In this document: positions 42,139-50,487 of the stretch, one piece after another
Position numbering within the stretch: the stretch's first letter is position 1
Layout of the letters: every line of letters begins with the position of its first letter
NCBI RefSeq assembly: GCF_000484695.1
Contig: NZ_AXVR01000017.1
Coordinates: forward strand, 1-64,000
Origin: Salinispora cortesiana
GTDB taxonomy: Bacteria; Actinomycetota; Actinomycetes; Mycobacteriales; Micromonosporaceae
Direction of reading: 5' to 3'
DNA length: 64,000 nt
Program-made: the position numbers and the translations under genes
The notes under the pieces: generated by a model
What the model saw: only the letters and a program-made list of their open reading frames with translations
The model's database searches: none
What the model was told of the DNA's origin: nothing

Positions 42139-44274
42139 TCAGACCACGTGGTTGCCGAGGATTAGCCGGTCGAAGTGTTGCTGGACCACCGGCCAGTCCC
42201 ACTCACCCAGCGCGTGAGCCGAGGCTTCGTTGCCGGCAGCACGCCAGGTCTCCTCCGTCGCCGTTGTCTGGAGGATTCGCTCCGCTGCCTCTTCAGGACT
42301 ACCGACAACCCAGCCCTGCGGGTACAGGGTGCGGGCACTGCTTGGCCGGCCGGCGAAGAAGGGCCAGTCCCGGACGACCGGCACCGCCCCGCTCGCGGCG
42401 CCCTCCATCAAGCCGCAATGGCAGCCCTCGCGTACCGAGGAGCTGAGGATGACACCAACGTCGGCGAGTGCCTTCGGCACGTCTTCGGTCGGGCCGAACC
42501 GCCGCACCGCGCCAACCGCCTCCAATTCCTCCAACTCGCGGTTGAGCGTATCCAGGTACTTGCGGCTGGCGACGCTGACGTTCGGGTTCATGTCGCCACC
42601 TACCAGCAGCAGCTGGTATCGGTCGTCATGCCGCCGTACCTGTCGGAGAACCTCCACCGCCCAGAGCGGGTCCTTGGCGACCTGGCTGATTCCGACCATG
42701 CCCAGTTGGAACCGGGCGTCCGACGGCTTGTCGATTTGGAAACCGCTCAGATCCATCGCGTTGTCGAGCACGTGCATCCGCGGCGCATCCGGGCCCTGCA
42801 GGTAGGGGACCAGCGTGGTGGTCAGGTCCTTGATGTGATCGGCGACGAAGACGAGGTCATCGATCCGCGAGAAGTCGACCATGTACGGCCAGCGGGACAA
42901 CGTCTCGTAGCTGTGTAGGCGCACGATGATCCGGGTGGTGCCCGGATCAAGAATCGTAAACAGCGCGGCCGGCGCGACACACCAGTCCACGAACACGGTG
43001 TCGGCCCAGTCGAGGTGCGGTCGCAGCTGCTCCTCGGCGTTTGCCCCGTACGGTGTCTCCTCCGCCGACAGCCGTTGCTCGAGCATCTGCGTCGCGGCCC
43101 AGGTGACACTCTTGAGTTTGCTGTCGGCCGCCAGGTCGAGGTAGCGGATCTCCACCTGCGGGTGGGACTCGTAGTGGGCGCGGATCAGCTTCAGGAAGTT
43201 GTCGTTCGCGCTGGTGGCGATCAACAGCCGTAGCGGCCGATCGGTCGGCGGCGGCGCGGCCGGCTGCTTGCGGCCGCGAGGGGCCGCGACAGTCGTCGCC
43301 GCGAGCGAGTTACGGAACGGTGCGGTGAAGCCCTCCGGGTCCTCCGCCAACGGCGATGTGAGCCGGTCGATGTGCAGCACCCGGTCGAAAGCCAGCTTCA
43401 TGGCCCGGTTGAGTAGATTGGCTGCCGCCGGTTGCTTGCCGGCTCGGTGCCGCTCGTCAGCGATGGCGAGAAGCGCGTCGACGGCGCTGTTCAAGTCCTG
43501 TGGCGGAATTCCGGCCTTCAACTCGCGGCTGGCCGCGTCACCGAGCATCCGCGCCCGGGAAACTGGGGTGCGTAGCTTTTCTGCCGTGGCCGTAAGGATC
43601 AGCGCCTCGCCCTCGGGCCGGTCAGCCCAGTCCATCCCCTTGGCGACCTGACGGGCGACCTTTGTCCGGAGCCGGTCGGGAATCTTCGGCGTCCGTACGG
43701 CGGCCAACCAGAGCTTTGTCCCGGCCTTGCTTCGCATGATCGGCCGGGCGGTGACGGCGTCAATCGCTGCCCGGGGTGCGGAGTTGATGATGTGAGTGAG
43801 GTTTCGCCGGACCATTCTCCTGGACGGCAAGTTGTTGGCCAGCCGCTGTAGTGCCCCGGGGGGCGGGGTCCCTTGCCGCCCGATGACAGCCTGCACCGCG
43901 GGCTGGACACCGTACCGCGCGTCCGCGCCAAGGTTGCGCTGTGCCATCCGCCAAACGGCGTAGATGGCGTGTGGGTCGAGCGCCACCAGGACATCCGCGT
44001 TCCGGGCCTGCTCCCTCGCCCATCGTTCGCGGCGGATCCTTGTCCAGACCCGCTCGGCCGGCGTGGCCCGGGCGGCTGCGCGTGCCGGCAGGGCCTTGGC
44101 GATGTCGCCGGGGAGCGCGCACAGCCCGTCCAGCCGTACGTCGGCCGGGAGGTCCTCCGTGTCGACCGCGCCGACCAGGTGCACCCTCGCGCCGGCCTTC
44201 TGCAGCCGGTGCACGGCCGAAGACAGAAACCCTGGCTGCGGCGGTACGCCGGCCACCAGCAGAACGTCGCTCAT
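42139..44274 (-). CDS. Large glycosyltransferase, GT4-like C-terminus
   Basis: The protein has 711 residues. The first 330 contain an N-terminal Rossmann-like part (MSDVLLVAGVPPQPGFLSSA) and a helical arginine-rich middle of unknown function. From about residue 345 a second GT-B unit begins (RPLRLLIATSANDNFLKLI). The donor site is in SSSVREGCHCGLMEGAASGA, with the E-x7-E-type glutamates. It is the third gene of the operon wbpI-GT-GT with a 4-nt overlap. It is large for one activity and may carry two; the acceptor and donor are unknown. Confidence 0.78.
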   Translation of the reverse strand: MSDVLLVAGVPPQPGFLSSAVHRLQKAGARVHLVGAVDTEDLPADVRLDGLCALPGDIAKALPARAAARATPAERVWTRIRRERWAREQARNADVLVALDPHAIYAVWRMAQRNLGADARYGVQPAVQAVIGRQGTPPPGALQRLANNLPSRRMVRRNLTHIINSAPRAAIDAVTARPIMRSKAGTKLWLAAVRTPKIPDRLRTKVARQVAKGMDWADRPEGEALILTATAEKLRTPVSRARMLGDAASRELKAGIPPQDLNSAVDALLAIADERHRAGKQPAAANLLNRAMKLAFDRVLHIDRLTSPLAEDPEGFTAPFRNSLAATTVAAPRGRKQPAAPPPTDRPLRLLIATSANDNFLKLIRAHYESHPQVEIRYLDLAADSKLKSVTWAATQMLEQRLSAEETPYGANAEEQLRPHLDWADTVFVDWCVAPAALFTILDPGTTRIIVRLHSYETLSRWPYMVDFSRIDDLVFVADHIKDLTTTLVPYLQGPDAPRMHVLDNAMDLSGFQIDKPSDARFQLGMVGISQVAKDPLWAVEVLRQVRRHDDRYQLLLVGGDMNPNVSVASRKYLDTLNRELEELEAVGAVRRFGPTEDVPKALADVGVILSSSVREGCHCGLMEGAASGAVPVVRDWPFFAGRPSSARTLYPQGWVVGSPEEAAERILQTTATEETWRAAGNEASAHALGEWDWPVVQQHFDRLILGNHVV

Positions 44275-45767
44275 GCGCGCACCTCACCGGCTTGTCGAGA
44301 ATCGTCGGTCATTCGTGGTCTCGGCGGCGGGGGCGCGACGCCGGTTGAGTCAGCCCCGCTGCGGACAACGCCTTCGGCGAGCTGCTCGACGGCCCGCCGC
44401 ATCAGGGTCTCCCGGGTGAACGGAGCAGCGTGGGCACGTACACCGGCCCGCTCGGCCTCGGTGGCCTCGGCGGTCATCCGCGCGGCCGACCGGAAGCTGT
44501 CAATCAGGCGTTCCTCGTCCAGGCCACACGCGCCGGTCCAGAGCGGATGCCCGTCCAGGACCCGGGTTGCGTCATGATCGACCTCGTGCACCGATACGAT
44601 CGGTAGGCCGGTGGCCATGTATTCGTACACCTTGCCGGAGGTGACGTAGCGGCCACCGATGAGGATCAGTACGAGGGCGTCCCAGCTGGCGTACGTCTCG
44701 GCCACCTCCGCCTTGAGGACCGGGCCGCCGAACGAGACGCCATCAGCTGCGGCCGTGCTGATCAACTCCGTGAGACCGTTGGCCTCCCGGGCGGCGCCGG
44801 CGCCGATATGGCCGCGGATCTCGAGCCGAGCGTTGCGCATCAGCGGCTCCAGCTCTCGCGCCTTCCGCCAGGCGGTGATCACGGCCCCGAGCTGTCGGGC
44901 GTTGTAGTTGACAGTGCCGAGGTAGCCGAAGACGAGCCCCTTCTCGGGGTCCGGGCGGCGTGGCTGGACCGTTGCCACGCTGTCCTCGTCGTACCCGTTA
45001 CGCACCACGTGCACCCGTTCCGCAATGTGCGGGTAGCGGTCCCGGTAGTGCTCGGCGATCGGATCGTTGACGACCCAGAGCGCCTGGCAATCGTCGAGGA
45101 TGCGACGCTCCCAGACTCCGGCCTCGGACTCCTCGGTGAAGGCGACGCCGCCGTTGACCACGTCGATCGACCAGCCATCGCGGAAGTCGACCGCGTACGG
45201 CACGCCGTGCGTCTCCCAGAGTCGCCAAGCGGCGGCCAGGTTTACGTACGGGACGCAGCTCGCGAGCAGTAGGTCGGCCGGATGCTGACGGTGGAGGCCG
45301 AGCACGGCGTTTTCGATCGTCTCCCGCCAGCCGCCGAAGACCGGCTCCGGGAAGACCTTTTTCTCCCGCTTGCGTAGGTTGGTCACCCACTTCGCGGGCC
45401 GAAGCGCGCGCTCCTCGCTGAACTTCCGGATGTCCGTCTCGAGGTCCTCCCGGGCCAGCGGCAACTCCAGCACCGTGATCCCGGGGTCGACCTGTTCCAG
45501 GAGGCTGTAGTCAACGCCCGAGTCGCGTTCCCAGGAGGTGGAGGCAATCGTCACCACGGTCACGTCCCACCCGATCCGACGGAACTGGTTGGCCGTCTCC
45601 CGCATCCGGTACGCGCAGCTCTTGGCTGCGGGCGGGAAGCCAATGGCCAGGTAGATCAGATGAGGGCGGCCGTCTCGTCGGCCGCGGCCGGTGGCTGAGG
45701 AACTGGACAAGTCGCGGGAAGTAGGCATGGCCGGGGTGTACTCCGCTTTCTTGATGGCCGTCGACAT
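44271..45767 (-). CDS. Glycosyltransferase, GT4-like
   Basis: The ATG at 45767 shares one base with the wbpI-like stop (TGATG), giving 498 residues. HLIYLAIGFPPAAKSCAYRMRE is the usual N-terminal GT-B entry with acceptor loop. GLVFGYLGTVNYNARQLG and KVYEYMATGLPIVSVHEVDHD, where K-x-Y-E-Y-M-A-x-G-x-P marks the donor site, place it in GT4-type enzymes. It probably adds one of the nucleotide sugars made in this locus. Confidence 0.85.
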   Translation of the reverse strand: MSTAIKKAEYTPAMPTSRDLSSSSATGRGRRDGRPHLIYLAIGFPPAAKSCAYRMRETANQFRRIGWDVTVVTIASTSWERDSGVDYSLLEQVDPGITVLELPLAREDLETDIRKFSEERALRPAKWVTNLRKREKKVFPEPVFGGWRETIENAVLGLHRQHPADLLLASCVPYVNLAAAWRLWETHGVPYAVDFRDGWSIDVVNGGVAFTEESEAGVWERRILDDCQALWVVNDPIAEHYRDRYPHIAERVHVVRNGYDEDSVATVQPRRPDPEKGLVFGYLGTVNYNARQLGAVITAWRKARELEPLMRNARLEIRGHIGAGAAREANGLTELISTAAADGVSFGGPVLKAEVAETYASWDALVLILIGGRYVTSGKVYEYMATGLPIVSVHEVDHDATRVLDGHPLWTGACGLDEERLIDSFRSAARMTAEATEAERAGVRAHAAPFTRETLMRRAVEQLAEGVVRSGADSTGVAPPPPRPRMTDDSRQAGEVRA

Positions 45768-46849
45768 CACTTTTCGGTAAGCTTTTCGACCACTCGATGA
45801 GCGGCGTGCCCGTCGCCGTACGGCGTGCCAGGCGCATCGGTAGGAGCAGGGCGGGTGGCGATGCCGGCCCACTCCGACCGTGGGTAGGCCGACGGGTCTG
45901 GCACCAGCTGGTTCCAGCCGTCCGCGAGAGTCTCGATCCACTCCGTCTCCGGTCGCAGCGTGGTGCACGGCCGGGCCAGCAGGTAGGCCTCCTTTTGCAG
46001 GCCGCCGGAGTCGGTGACCACCCCGGTCGAGCCGAGGACCGCGGCGACCATCCCGGCGTAGGGCAGCGGACGACCGACGTGGACGGCGCCGCGGCTGAGC
46101 CGCACGCCGTGCTCCTCGGCCTTCGCGGCCAGCCGTGGGTGTGCCAGTAGCGCCACCGGTACGGGCAGGTCTGCCAGCGCGTCAACCAGCATCGCCAGTC
46201 GCTCCGGCGAGTCGGTGTTCTCAGCCCGGTGCAGCGTCGCGAGTAGGTACGGTTCGTCGGGCTGGATGCCCTCCGGCAGCGCTGGTGCCGGGTGGTCACC
46301 GGAGAGCACGGAGTCGCGGATCCGGAGGCAGACGTCCACCATCACGTCGCCGACCAGAGTGGAACGTGCGGCGAGGCCCTCTGCTGCGAGATGGCGCATC
46401 GCTTCGTTGGTGGGGGCGAGTAGGAGATCAGCCGCGTGGTCGGTGAGGATGCGGTTGTGCTCCTCCGGCATCGCCCGGTTGAAGGACCGCAATCCCGCTT
46501 CCAGGTGCGCCACCGGTAGGTGTAACTTGACCGCGGAGAGCGCCCCGGCGAGGGTCGAGTTGGTGTCACCGTAGACCAGCACCCAGTCTGGCTTCTCCGC
46601 CATGAAGACCGGGTCCAGCGCCGCGAGGGCCTTGCCAGTCTGAACTCCGTGCGAGCCCGAGCCGATGCCGAGGTGGACATCCGGGGTGGGGATGCCCAGA
46701 CCAGAGAAGAACACATCCGAAAGGTCGGCGTCGTAGTGTTGACCGGTGTGTACGATTTGGTGCTCGTGCTCCGTGGACGCGAACGCCGCAGCGATCGGAG
46801 CTAGCTTGATCAGCTGGGGGCGAGCCCCGACCACGCTGATGACCTTCAC
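45767..46849 (-). CDS. wbpI: WbpI-type UDP-sugar 2-epimerase
   Basis: The protein has 360 residues of the GT-B-like epimerase family. The N-terminus VVGARPQLIKLAPI carries G-A-R-P-Q, the form seen in WbpI/WlbD; ordinary WecB has G-T-R-P-E. VHTGQHYD, VYGDTNSTLAGAL, HLEAGLRSFNRAMPEEHNR and VTDSGGLQKEAYLL are conserved. It should turn UDP-2,3-diacetamido-GlcA into the manno form. If it is instead WecB, the product would be UDP-ManNAc. It begins the operon with the two large glycosyltransferases. Confidence 0.84.
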   Translation of the reverse strand: MKVISVVGARPQLIKLAPIAAAFASTEHEHQIVHTGQHYDADLSDVFFSGLGIPTPDVHLGIGSGSHGVQTGKALAALDPVFMAEKPDWVLVYGDTNSTLAGALSAVKLHLPVAHLEAGLRSFNRAMPEEHNRILTDHAADLLLAPTNEAMRHLAAEGLAARSTLVGDVMVDVCLRIRDSVLSGDHPAPALPEGIQPDEPYLLATLHRAENTDSPERLAMLVDALADLPVPVALLAHPRLAAKAEEHGVRLSRGAVHVGRPLPYAGMVAAVLGSTGVVTDSGGLQKEAYLLARPCTTLRPETEWIETLADGWNQLVPDPSAYPRSEWAGIATRPAPTDAPGTPYGDGHAAHRVVEKLTEK

Positions 46850-47441
46850 CTGTTGACTCCCGTGATGATCGTGTGAAGGGCAGCCGCAGGTCGGCCGGCG
46901 CTGTCCCTTGAGTCAGACGAATTGTGCCTCAGGCGGAAGTGGCTGCCAAATCCCACAAGACCTACGCCGCGTCACTCCTGACCTCTTCGGAGGACTTGTC
47001 CGATCGCCGGTTGGGCGGAGGTCGGTCTCATCGCTCTCTTCGTCGGTTCACCCTACCTGCTGGATGCAAGGTGGTGCAGCGCCCAGGGCTGGCGTGACAG
47101 TGGTGCCGCCTACTCCGTGGGCGGATGTCAGTACGTACGGTGATGTGGCTTGGATCTCTCGTCTGCGCCGAGGGCCGGCCGGAGGCCTCGGACCGGAACC
47201 GACGGCGGGGCGGGTGGGCTTCGGGCAGGGCGTAAGCGGTGCCGACCGGTCACTCGTCGGGTGGGCATGGGTGCAGGCGTGGGCGCGTCCACCGCGCGCT
47301 ACGGTGCCGTACACTCGCGGGGGTTCTGCCCGAAGCGCCGGGGAAACCTGGTTGCGACAAGTCGCTGAGGGCGCGGCGATGGCCCCTGACTGACGGCGGG
47401 TTTCCCACCAACAGCGAGCAGGGTGACTCGGAAGGGAACGG
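46850..47441. other. Divergent intergenic region
   Basis: The 592-nt gap separates the wbpI and GT2 operons. No convincing coding frame is seen. Both promoters must lie here; a GGAAGGGAA sequence forms the ribosome site for the rightward gene. Confidence 0.5.
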
Positions 47442-49007
47442 ATGGGAACGCCGGATGTCAGTGTCCTCGTCGCTGTCTACAACACCATGCCGTACCTGAG
47501 GACCTGCCTGGATTCCTTGATTGGGCAGAGTATCGGGCTGGACCGGCTCGAGGTGATCGCTGTTGACGACGGCTCCACCGATGGTGGCGGCGCCGTGCTG
47601 GACCAGTACGCCGAGCGTTACCCCGACCAGGTCCGAGTGTTCCACCAGCCGAACTCGGGCGGTCCTGCGGCGCCGAGCAACAGCGCTCTCGACCAGGCAC
47701 GTGGCCGGTACGTCTTCTTCATCGGCGCTGACGACTATCTTGGTGTCGAGGCGCTGGAGCGACTGGTCGACGCTGCCGACAGGTGGGGCTCCGATGTTGT
47801 GCTCGGGCGAATGGTCGGCACCAACAAGCGGTACGTACACCAGGACGTCTACGCCGAGACCCGAGAGCGGATCGATCTCTTCGACAGTGCGTTGCCATGG
47901 TCGCTGTCGAATACGAAGCTGTTCCGGCGGGAGCTGCTCGAGCGACATGGCCTGCGCTTCCGCACCGACATGCCGATGGGCAGTGACCAGCCGTTCACGC
48001 TGCAGGCCTGCTACCATGCGGCGAAGGTCTCCGTCCTGGCCGACGACGAGTACTACTACGCGGTGAAGCGGGACGACGCACAGAACATCACGTACGCGAG
48101 CAACTTCGAGGAGCGCTTGCGTTGCGCCGAGGAACTGGTGAGTTTCGTCGCCGGGCTGATCGAGCCGGGCTCGCGGCGGGACGCCGTCCTGCTGCGTCAC
48201 TTCAGCTGGGAGGTGGCGAAGCTCCTGCGGGCCGAGTTCCTCGACCTCGCGGCGGATGCCCAGCAGCATGTCCAGGAGCGGATTCGGGCGCTGGCCAGGG
48301 CATACCTCACTGACGGCATTCTGGCTGCCATGGCGCCCGCGCTCCGGCTGCGACTTGCGGTCGCGCGGGACGCCGAGTTGGAGCGGCTGCGCGAGTTGAT
48401 CGGGCAGCAGGCGGTGAAGACCCTGCCGGAGGTTGTCGTTGAGGATGACCGCTGGTACGCCCGCTATGTCGGATTCCGGGACCCGTCGCTCGGCTACCCG
48501 GACGAATGGTACGACGTCTCCGGTCAGGCGGCGAAGGTGATGGCCGGGATGGACGCGACCGGGCTGGAGTGGGGGCGGGATGCCTCTGGTGCGCGGGCAC
48601 TCGGGGTCACCGCACGGAGCCGCTGGATGGCCCTGGCCGACATCGGCACGACGGTGCGGGTGAGCCTCGGCGGGGTAACCGGCGCGACGTCCGTCCAACC
48701 GGATGAATCGGGTATGGTCGTACGGACGAACTTCGTGGTTGACCGCCTGCTCGTGGAGGCCGCGGCGAATGGGGTGCGGCAGGCGGTGACAACCCATGTG
48801 ACCGCCCCGACGGGGACCGGCTCGGCGCTGCTACGCGCGGGCCGGGGGCTCGCTGCGCCCCGCCTTCTGGCCTGGCGTGGCCTCCGGTGCTACCTCGTTT
48901 CCCCCATCATCAATCGCAAGGGCCAGGTGGTCGTCGCGATCGCTCCGGTGACACCCCGCCGGGTCCTTGCCCGTCTGAGCCGAATCTGGCCACCTGGAGG
49001 AAAGTAG
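47442..49007 (+). CDS. GT2 glycosyltransferase with C-terminal domain, TarS-like
   Basis: The protein has 521 residues. The GT-A part (1-220) has VSVLVAVYNTMPYLRTCLDSL, VIAVDDGSTDGG, NSGGPAAPSNSALDQARG and YVFFIGADDYLG (metal site). Residues after 330 form a separate domain with FRDPSLGYPDEWYDVSG and a beta-rich end. The layout of GT-A plus trailing domain resembles wall teichoic acid glycosyltransferases TarS and TarP. It is followed five bases later by the dehydrogenase. The sugar it transfers is unknown. Confidence 0.8.
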   Translation: MGTPDVSVLVAVYNTMPYLRTCLDSLIGQSIGLDRLEVIAVDDGSTDGGGAVLDQYAERYPDQVRVFHQPNSGGPAAPSNSALDQARGRYVFFIGADDYLGVEALERLVDAADRWGSDVVLGRMVGTNKRYVHQDVYAETRERIDLFDSALPWSLSNTKLFRRELLERHGLRFRTDMPMGSDQPFTLQACYHAAKVSVLADDEYYYAVKRDDAQNITYASNFEERLRCAEELVSFVAGLIEPGSRRDAVLLRHFSWEVAKLLRAEFLDLAADAQQHVQERIRALARAYLTDGILAAMAPALRLRLAVARDAELERLRELIGQQAVKTLPEVVVEDDRWYARYVGFRDPSLGYPDEWYDVSGQAAKVMAGMDATGLEWGRDASGARALGVTARSRWMALADIGTTVRVSLGGVTGATSVQPDESGMVVRTNFVVDRLLVEAAANGVRQAVTTHVTAPTGTGSALLRAGRGLAAPRLLAWRGLRCYLVSPIINRKGQVVVAIAPVTPRRVLARLSRIWPPGGK

Positions 49008-49011
49008 TTCC

Positions 49012-50295
49012 ATGAACATCTGTGTCGTCGCGCTCGGCAAGATCGGTCTACCGCTCGCCGTGCAGTTCGCCTCGAAGGGGCACACGGTGATCGGTGCCGA
49101 CGTATCCGATCGAGTCGTCCAGCTGGTCAACGACGGTGCCGTTCCGTTCCCAGGCGAGGCCGACCTGGACGTCAAGTTGAAGGAGGCGGTGTCCGCCGGG
49201 CTGTTGTCGGCCACCACGGATACCGCCGCCGCCGTCGCCGAGTCGGAGGCGGTCGTCGTGGTTGTGCCGCTGTTTGTGGACTCCGAGGGGGTGCCGGACT
49301 TCGGCTGGATGGACGACGCCACCCGCGCCATCGCCCGTGGCCTCAAGCCCGGCACGCTGGTCAGCTACGAGACCACCCTGCCGGTCGGCACCACCCGCAA
49401 TCGGTGGGCGCCGATGCTGGAGGAGGGCTCCGGCCTCACCGCCGGCACGGACTTCCACCTGGTCTTCAGCCCGGAGCGGGTGTTCACCGGTCGGGTCTTC
49501 GCCGACCTACGTCGCTACCCGAAGCTGGTTGGTGGCATCGACGCCGCGTCGGCGGAGCACGGCACGCGCTTCTACGAGGCGGTTCTCGACTTCGACGAGC
49601 GGGATGACCTCGGTGGCCAGCAGGGTGTCTGGGACCTCGGTTCGGCCGAGGCCTCGGAGTTGGCCAAGTTGGCCGAGACTACCTATCGGGACGTCAACAT
49701 CGGGTTGGCGAACCAGTTCGCTCGCTTCGCGGACACCGTAGGTGTGGACATCACCAAGGTCATTGCGGCGTGTAACACCCAGCCATACAGTCACATTCAT
49801 CAGCCGGGCATCGCCGTCGGCGGACACTGCATCCCGGTCTACCCGCGGATGTACCTCTGGAATGACCCGGCCGCCACCGTTGTTCGGGCCGCCCGCGAGG
49901 CCAACGCGATGATGCCGCAGTACGCCGTTGACCTGCTCGCGGCCGCCTACGGAGAGTTGACCGGGGTCGGTGTCCTCGTGCTGGGGGCGTCCTACCGGGG
50001 CGGCGTCAAGGAGACCGCCTTCTCAGGGGTCTTCCCCACGGTCGCGGCGCTCCGTGAGCGGGGCGCGATCCCGTATGTCTCCGACCCGCTGTACACCAAC
50101 GAGGAGCTGGCCGCGCAGGGTCTGCCGGCGTACGACGGCGAGTCGCTGGGGGCCGCGATCGTGCAGGCCGATCACGCCGAGTACCGCACTCTGACCCCAG
50201 CCGACCTGCCGGGGGTCTCCGTCCTCGTGGACGGTCGCCGGGTGACCGACCCGGCCAACTGGTCCGGTGTTCGACGGGTCGTCATCGGCGGCTAG
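49012..50295 (+). CDS. wbpA: UDP-N-acetylhexosamine 6-dehydrogenase (WbpA/WecC type)
   Basis: The protein has 427 residues. NAD site: ICVVALGKIGLPLAVQFASKG. The middle domain has SPERVFTGRVFADLRRYPKLVGG and LAKLAETTYRDVNIGLANQ. The catalytic cysteine is Cys273 in VGGHCIPVYPRM. It oxidises C6 twice to give the UDP-uronic acid. Together with WbpB, E, D and I types this supplies UDP-ManNAc3NAcA. If substrate is UDP-ManNAc (WecC), ManNAcA is made instead. A terminator follows at 50367. Confidence 0.86.
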   Translation: MNICVVALGKIGLPLAVQFASKGHTVIGADVSDRVVQLVNDGAVPFPGEADLDVKLKEAVSAGLLSATTDTAAAVAESEAVVVVVPLFVDSEGVPDFGWMDDATRAIARGLKPGTLVSYETTLPVGTTRNRWAPMLEEGSGLTAGTDFHLVFSPERVFTGRVFADLRRYPKLVGGIDAASAEHGTRFYEAVLDFDERDDLGGQQGVWDLGSAEASELAKLAETTYRDVNIGLANQFARFADTVGVDITKVIAACNTQPYSHIHQPGIAVGGHCIPVYPRMYLWNDPAATVVRAAREANAMMPQYAVDLLAAAYGELTGVGVLVLGASYRGGVKETAFSGVFPTVAALRERGAIPYVSDPLYTNEELAAQGLPAYDGESLGAAIVQADHAEYRTLTPADLPGVSVLVDGRRVTDPANWSGVRRVVIGG

Positions 50296-50366
50296 TGGCT
50301 TTCCAAGGGCCGGCTACCGAGGCCGTCCGGCGCCGTGTTGACGGCCCCTGGTCGACCAGTCGAGGT

Positions 50367-50400
50367 ACGGCGTCCGTGTCACCTCGGACACGGACGCCGT
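50367..50400 (+). terminator. 14-bp hairpin terminator
   Basis: Arms 50367-50380 and 50387-50400 are perfect inverted copies around a 6-nt loop, 71 nt past the dehydrogenase stop, followed by ttcccgg. Confidence 0.8.
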
Positions 50401-50487
50401 TTCCCGGCCGGCCACCCCGGCAACACCGGGTGTTCCGTTTCCCGTTAGGGTCGCAGCGGTCGATCTGGACTGGACAGGGGTGGCGCA

